DNA from: Roseibium suaedae
Lineage (GTDB): Bacteria; Pseudomonadota; Alphaproteobacteria; Rhizobiales; Stappiaceae
DNA: 64,000 bases
NCBI RefSeq assembly: GCF_900142725.1
Contig: NZ_FRBW01000001.1
Location: forward strand, 186,001 to 250,000
Direction: 5' to 3'
Shown: positions 60,089 through 64,000 of the stretch, one piece after another
Layout of the letters: each line of letters starts with the position of its first letter
Numbering within the stretch: the first letter of the stretch is position 1
Made by a program: the position numbers and the translations under genes
The notes under the pieces: generated by a model
Told to the model about the DNA's origin: nothing
Seen by the model: the letters and a program-made list of their open reading frames with translations, nothing else
The model's database searches: none

Positions 60089-63000
60089 GCGGCTTTCAGA
60101 TCCCCGAACTGACCCGTGAGAAGCAGGACCGCGCCTCCCAGCCGCGTGCTTCCGCCTGGGTGAGCGCCAATGCGGGTTCCGGCAAGACATTCGTTCTGTC
60201 CCGGCGTGTGGTTCGTCTGCTGCTCGACGGCACGGACCCGGCGCGCATTCTTTGCCTGACCTTCACCAAGGCCGCCGCCGCTGAAATGGCGACCCGTGTG
60301 TTCCGCATTCTGGGCGACTGGGTGACGCTGGATGATGGCAAGCTGGCAGCCGAGTTGACCGCCATCGATGGCCGCAAGCCGGATGCCAAGCGCATTGCGC
60401 TGGCGCGGCGCCTCTTTGCACGGGCACTGGAAACGCCGGGTGGACTGAAGATCCAGACCATTCACGCTTTCTGCGAAGCCCTGCTGCACCAGTTCCCGCT
60501 GGAAGCCAATGTGGCTGGCCATTTCACCGTTCTGGACGACCGGATTGCGGGTGAGCTGATGGCGGAGGCGCGCGGTTCCGTGCTGCAGGAAGCCGAGGCC
60601 GATCCCGAAAGCCTCTTTGGTCAGTCTCTTGCCGCGCTGATCAGCCTGATGCCGGATTCCAGCGCGGAAGGCGCGTTGGATGAATTGATCGGCAGCAGGG
60701 ATGCCTTCCGGCGCTGGATCGATGACGAGGGTGATCTGGAGACGGCGCTCTCCCGGCTGGCCCATGATCTGGGAGCCGATCCAAATGGTTCGCTTGATCT
60801 GCTGGATGCCCGGTTCCGCAGTGAGAGCCTGATCGATGAGAACACGGCCAAGGCCTATGCGGAAGCCTATCGCACCGGCTCAGCCAATGACCAGAAGGCT
60901 GCGGACCGTCTGCTTCTTCCCTGGCGCTTGGATGACGCGGCTGCCTTCCGGGAAGCCTGGCTGTCGGTCTTTCTGACCGGGAAGCTGGAGCCCCGTGCCT
61001 CGCTTGCGACCAAGAAGGTCGCGGAAGCCTTTCCGCAGATGATGGAGCGGATGGGCGAAGAACGCGACCGTCTGCTGGCCCTGCTGGAAGAGCGCAAGGC
61101 TGTGGTCACCATGACCGGGACTGCAGCGCTGTTGCGCCTCGCCGGGGCGGTGATCTCCCGTTACGAGGCGGCCAAGGCGGCCAAGGGTTTCCTGGACTTT
61201 GAAGATCTGGTCGTGCGCACGGCCAACCTGCTCTCCCGCTCCGATGCCGCTCAATGGGTGCAATACAAGCTTGATCAGGGGCTGGATCATATCCTGGTCG
61301 ACGAGGCGCAGGACACCAGCCCGCGCCAGTGGCAGGTGGTGCGGGCGCTGGCGGAAGAATTCTTCACCGGGGAAGGTGCAAGAGGACAGGTCCGCACGAT
61401 CTTTGCCGTCGGCGATGAAAAGCAGTCGATCTATTCCTTCCAGGGTGCAGTTCCCGCCTATTTCGACGAAATGCGCCGGGCTTTCGCCAGGCGATCGGAA
61501 GAAGCGGAGCGGCTGTTTCATTCGGTCGATCTGCAACTCTCGTTCCGCTCGACGCCGGATGTGCTCGGGGCGGTCGACCAGGTCTTCGCCTTGCAGGATG
61601 CCTTCAAGGGCCTGTCCCAGGAGTTGAAGGCACCGGTGCATGAGGCGATCCGGAAAGATCCGGGCGTTGTTGAAATCTGGCCGCTGGAACAGGTTTCGGA
61701 AGTTCAGGAGCCGGAAGACTGGACTGAACCGCTGGATCGGGTCGGTAGTGGCAGCCCCATGCTCAAGGTGGCGCGGCGTATTGCCGAGACGATTGCTAGC
61801 TGGATGCGCGATGGCACCGCAAATCCGGGTGAGGTCATGGTGCTCGTGCGCAAGCGCGGACCTTTCGTGGAAGCGTTGAACCGCGAACTGAAGAGCCTCA
61901 ACGTTCCGGCGGCTGGCAGTGACCGGCTTGTCCTGACCGATCACATCGCGGTCAAGGATCTGGCTGCACTCGGGCGCTTCCTGCTGCTCCCGGAGGATGA
62001 CCTGTCGTTGGCAGCTGTGCTGAAGAGCCCCTTGATCGGCCTTGATGACGAGGATCTGACGGCCCTTTCCCGGGATGCGGCAGACAAGCCGCGGGCGGGA
62101 ACCCTCTGGCAGTCCCTGGTCAAGAAGGCCGAGTTCAAGCCGCAATGGCTGGAGGCGCGGCAGCTTCTGGAACTCTGGCGGTCCCGCGCCGACTTCATGC
62201 CGCCCTATGAATTCTACGCCAGGCTTCTGTCGGCCGACGGTGGCCGTCAACGGTTCCGGGGCCGGCTCGGCGTCGAGGTGGATGACGTTCTGGATGAGTT
62301 TCTGGCCCTCACCATGGCCTATGAGCAGGCAGGTACGCCCGGTCTGGAAGGGTTCCTTGCCTGGATGGCGGCAGCGCCCACGGAGATCAAGCGCGAGCTG
62401 ACCAATTCCAAGGGCATGGTGCGGATCATGACCGTTCACGGCTCCAAGGGACTTGAAGCCAAGGTGGTCATCCTTGTGGATCCGGGTAGTGCGCCAGTCA
62501 GTTCACGGCATGATCCGTCCTTCCTGCCGCGCCTGCGCCATAACAATCCGCTGCTGCCGCCTGCGCTTGTCTGGCGTCCGGTCAAGGCGGAAGCACTGGC
62601 CTGGCATTCGGAAACCATCGACGCCCTTCGGGAAACCCAGGCTGAAGAATACCGGCGGCTGCTCTACGTGGCCTTGACCCGCGCTGAAGACCGGCTGGTG
62701 GTCTGCGGCTGGGAGCCCAAGAGCGGGGCACATGACGATTGCTGGTACAATCTCGTCTCCCGCGCGCTGCTGCCGGATGCGGCAGAACTGCGCGATGCAT
62801 CGGGGGAAGTCAGCAGTTGGCGCTGGCAGAAGCCGGGATCGATCACCCAGGACAATGACCAGCCTTCGAAACACGGCAGTCACGGCGAAAGCTCACCGGA
62901 CGCAGTGGTTGAACCTGCGCCATCCTGGCTGTTTGAACGGGCGCATCAGCCTGTTCGCAAGACACGTCTTCAGCCCTCCCGCGCCTTTGAGGCGATGGAG

Positions 63001-63603
63001 GACAAGGAAGGCACCGAACAGCCCGCAGGCGCCTCGCGTCTTCAAGCCCGCCGTCAGCCTGCAGCATGGCCTTTGGAGCGAGGGCGGTTGGTCCACCGGC
63101 TTTTGGAAGTGCTGCCAGACATTCCGGTGGGCCGAAGGGAAGATGCTGCTGCGCGTCTTGTTGATCAGTCTCTGTCAGAAGAGTTCCAGCGGTTCCGCGA
63201 CACTCTGCTTCGGGAAATCGGCGCTGTGCTGGACGAGGCGGCCTTTGCGCCGCTCTTCTCGGGAAATGCCCGCGCGGAAGTGCCGGTTGTCGGCACGCTG
63301 ATCGCGGCGGATGGAAGCGAAGTCTCGATCTCCGGTCAGATCGACCGTCTGGTCGTGACGCCGGACGAGATCCTGATCGTCGACTACAAGACCAATCTCA
63401 ATCCGGCCGCCTCAGCCGATTCTGTCCCGCTGGAATATCTGGCGCAGCTCAGCGTTTACCGGCGCCTCTTGCAGGATATTTATCCGGGGCGGGGGGTGAA
63501 TGCGGCTCTCTTGTGGACCTCTGCGCCCAGCTTGATGCGGATTCCGGGTGAAGTTCTGGATCAGACCCTTGCAGGACTGCGCCGGGACGGGACTCCGGCT
63601 TGA
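60085..63603 (+). CDS. addA: Double-strand break repair helicase-nuclease AddA
   Basis: 1172 residues from ATG 60085 (ATGA overlap with addB). UvrD-type helicase motifs: Walker [18 protein letters not shown] (K34), [16 protein letters not shown], motif [31 protein letters not shown], and the motif V/VI region [12 protein letters not shown] and [18 protein letters not shown]. The C-terminal RecB-type nuclease has ILIVDYKTN near residue 1100. It unwinds and cuts DNA ends to start recombination. A tandem helicase-nuclease pair is the alphaproteobacterial substitute for RecBCD. Confidence 0.97.
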   Translation: MSGFQIPELTREKQDRASQPRASAWVSANAGSGKTFVLSRRVVRLLLDGTDPARILCLTFTKAAAAEMATRVFRILGDWVTLDDGKLAAELTAIDGRKPDAKRIALARRLFARALETPGGLKIQTIHAFCEALLHQFPLEANVAGHFTVLDDRIAGELMAEARGSVLQEAEADPESLFGQSLAALISLMPDSSAEGALDELIGSRDAFRRWIDDEGDLETALSRLAHDLGADPNGSLDLLDARFRSESLIDENTAKAYAEAYRTGSANDQKAADRLLLPWRLDDAAAFREAWLSVFLTGKLEPRASLATKKVAEAFPQMMERMGEERDRLLALLEERKAVVTMTGTAALLRLAGAVISRYEAAKAAKGFLDFEDLVVRTANLLSRSDAAQWVQYKLDQGLDHILVDEAQDTSPRQWQVVRALAEEFFTGEGARGQVRTIFAVGDEKQSIYSFQGAVPAYFDEMRRAFARRSEEAERLFHSVDLQLSFRSTPDVLGAVDQVFALQDAFKGLSQELKAPVHEAIRKDPGVVEIWPLEQVSEVQEPEDWTEPLDRVGSGSPMLKVARRIAETIASWMRDGTANPGEVMVLVRKRGPFVEALNRELKSLNVPAAGSDRLVLTDHIAVKDLAALGRFLLLPEDDLSLAAVLKSPLIGLDDEDLTALSRDAADKPRAGTLWQSLVKKAEFKPQWLEARQLLELWRSRADFMPPYEFYARLLSADGGRQRFRGRLGVEVDDVLDEFLALTMAYEQAGTPGLEGFLAWMAAAPTEIKRELTNSKGMVRIMTVHGSKGLEAKVVILVDPGSAPVSSRHDPSFLPRLRHNNPLLPPALVWRPVKAEALAWHSETIDALRETQAEEYRRLLYVALTRAEDRLVVCGWEPKSGAHDDCWYNLVSRALLPDAAELRDASGEVSSWRWQKPGSITQDNDQPSKHGSHGESSPDAVVEPAPSWLFERAHQPVRKTRLQPSRAFEAMEDKEGTEQPAGASRLQARRQPAAWPLERGRLVHRLLEVLPDIPVGRREDAAARLVDQSLSEEFQRFRDTLLREIGAVLDEAAFAPLFSGNARAEVPVVGTLIAADGSEVSISGQIDRLVVTPDEILIVDYKTNLNPAASADSVPLEYLAQLSVYRRLLQDIYPGRGVNAALLWTSAPSLMRIPGEVLDQTLAGLRRDGTPA

Positions 63604-63686
63604 CGGAGACAGCCGGGCTTCCTACCTTCGGTGCAACTCGAAAGGACGGCAGGCGCTGTCCGGCAAATTCACGAAAGAGACATGTC

Positions 63687-64000
63687 ATGGCTACCACCAC
63701 GATCACCGATGCCAGCTTCGAATCCGACGTTCTGAATTCTTCCGAACCGGTTGTTGTCGATTTCTGGGCTGAATGGTGCGGCCCGTGCAAGATGATTGCT
63801 CCGGCGCTTGAGGAAATCTCCGAAGAGATGGCCGGCAAGGTCAAGATCGCCAAGATCAACATCGACGAGAACCAGAACGCCGCCATGAAGTATGGCGTAC
63901 GCTCCATCCCCATGCTGATCCTGTTCAAGGATGGCGAGCCGATGGCGCAGCAGGTTGGTGCAGCTCCGAAGGGCAAGCTGGCTGACTGGATCAAGAGCGC
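63687..64000 (+). CDS. trxA: Thioredoxin (3' end cut by window)
   Basis: The first 104 codons are visible, starting at ATG 63687. [23 protein letters not shown] carries the WCGPC active site (C31, C34), followed by [28 protein letters not shown] with the cis-Pro. It is a cytoplasmic disulfide reductase. The end of the gene lies outside the window, only a few residues short of the normal length. It follows addA by 83 bases, as in other Hyphomicrobiales. Confidence 0.97.
   Translation, partial: MATTTITDASFESDVLNSSEPVVVDFWAEWCGPCKMIAPALEEISEEMAGKVKIAKINIDENQNAAMKYGVRSIPMLILFKDGEPMAQQVGAAPKGKLADWIKS

Noticed and set aside
57953-60190. A 745-residue minus-strand frame over addB
   Set aside because: Antisense shadow of addB with low-complexity composition; no recognisable domain.

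Overview
The window is about 64 kb of GC-rich chromosome from an alphaproteobacterium, and everything in it looks like core housekeeping DNA with a few accessory inserts. Gene order points to the Hyphomicrobiales (Rhizobiales): zapE-mdh-sucCDAB-lpdA, priA-atpHAGDC, pckA facing chvI-chvG-hprK-EIIA-HPr, and ahcY-divL-tsaE/amgK-murU-addB-addA-trxA. A marine Stappiaceae-type genome (Roseibium/Labrenzia/Stappia) is my best guess from protein flavour; that is inference, because no 16S or other marker is present.

Layout. 1-2.4 kb: end of the succinate dehydrogenase operon (sdhA 3' end, an inserted FkbM methyltransferase, sdhB). 2.4-10.4 kb: mixed small genes (aldo/keto reductase, two VOC proteins, recQ, MAPEG, an AhpD-like protein, a phosphatase-fold protein with a broken active site, a GNAT, an Omp19-like lipoprotein, a DUF7662-like protein). 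10.6-22.7 kb: zapE and a TCA-cycle cluster (mdh, sucCD, odhA, a double-lipoyl odhB, a LysE exporter, an SDR, lpdA). 22.7-29.4 kb: intergenic palindromes, a ParDE-type toxin-antitoxin pair, a ZntR-like regulator, rpsU, xerC, a DUF1835 protein, a sterol-desaturase-family enzyme and a transaldolase. 29.6-37.1 kb: priA and the F1 ATP synthase operon. 37.4-42.7 kb: a chemotaxis receptor, a tiny GcrA-like zinc protein and a molybdoenzyme-maturation operon. 42.8-48.8 kb: pckA, then the ChvI/ChvG envelope two-component system with HPr kinase, an EIIA-Man and HPr. 49-50.2 kb: a SatD-family gene overlapping a membrane-protein gene, preceded by three exact 29-bp-spaced repeats. 50.4-64 kb: ahcY, divL, a tsaE-amgK fusion, murU, addB, addA and the start of trxA.

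Functional themes are TCA cycle and respiration (sdh, mdh, suc, lpd, atp), gluconeogenesis and carbon sensing (pckA, HprK/EIIA/HPr, ChvGI), DNA repair and replication restart (recQ, priA, xerC, addAB), cell-cycle control (divL, the GcrA-like protein) and peptidoglycan recycling (amgK-murU). The best candidate for something undescribed is the SatD/membrane-protein pair with its 29-bp iterated operator at 48.93-50.24 kb. Next come the pseudo-phosphatase at 7.5 kb, the stand-alone GcrA-like domain at 39.5 kb and the DUF7662-like protein at 9.6 kb. The multi-gene TCA and ATP-synthase operons carry GC-rich hairpins at several gapped junctions and none where genes overlap. I saw no rRNA, tRNA, CRISPR array, prophage or insertion sequence.
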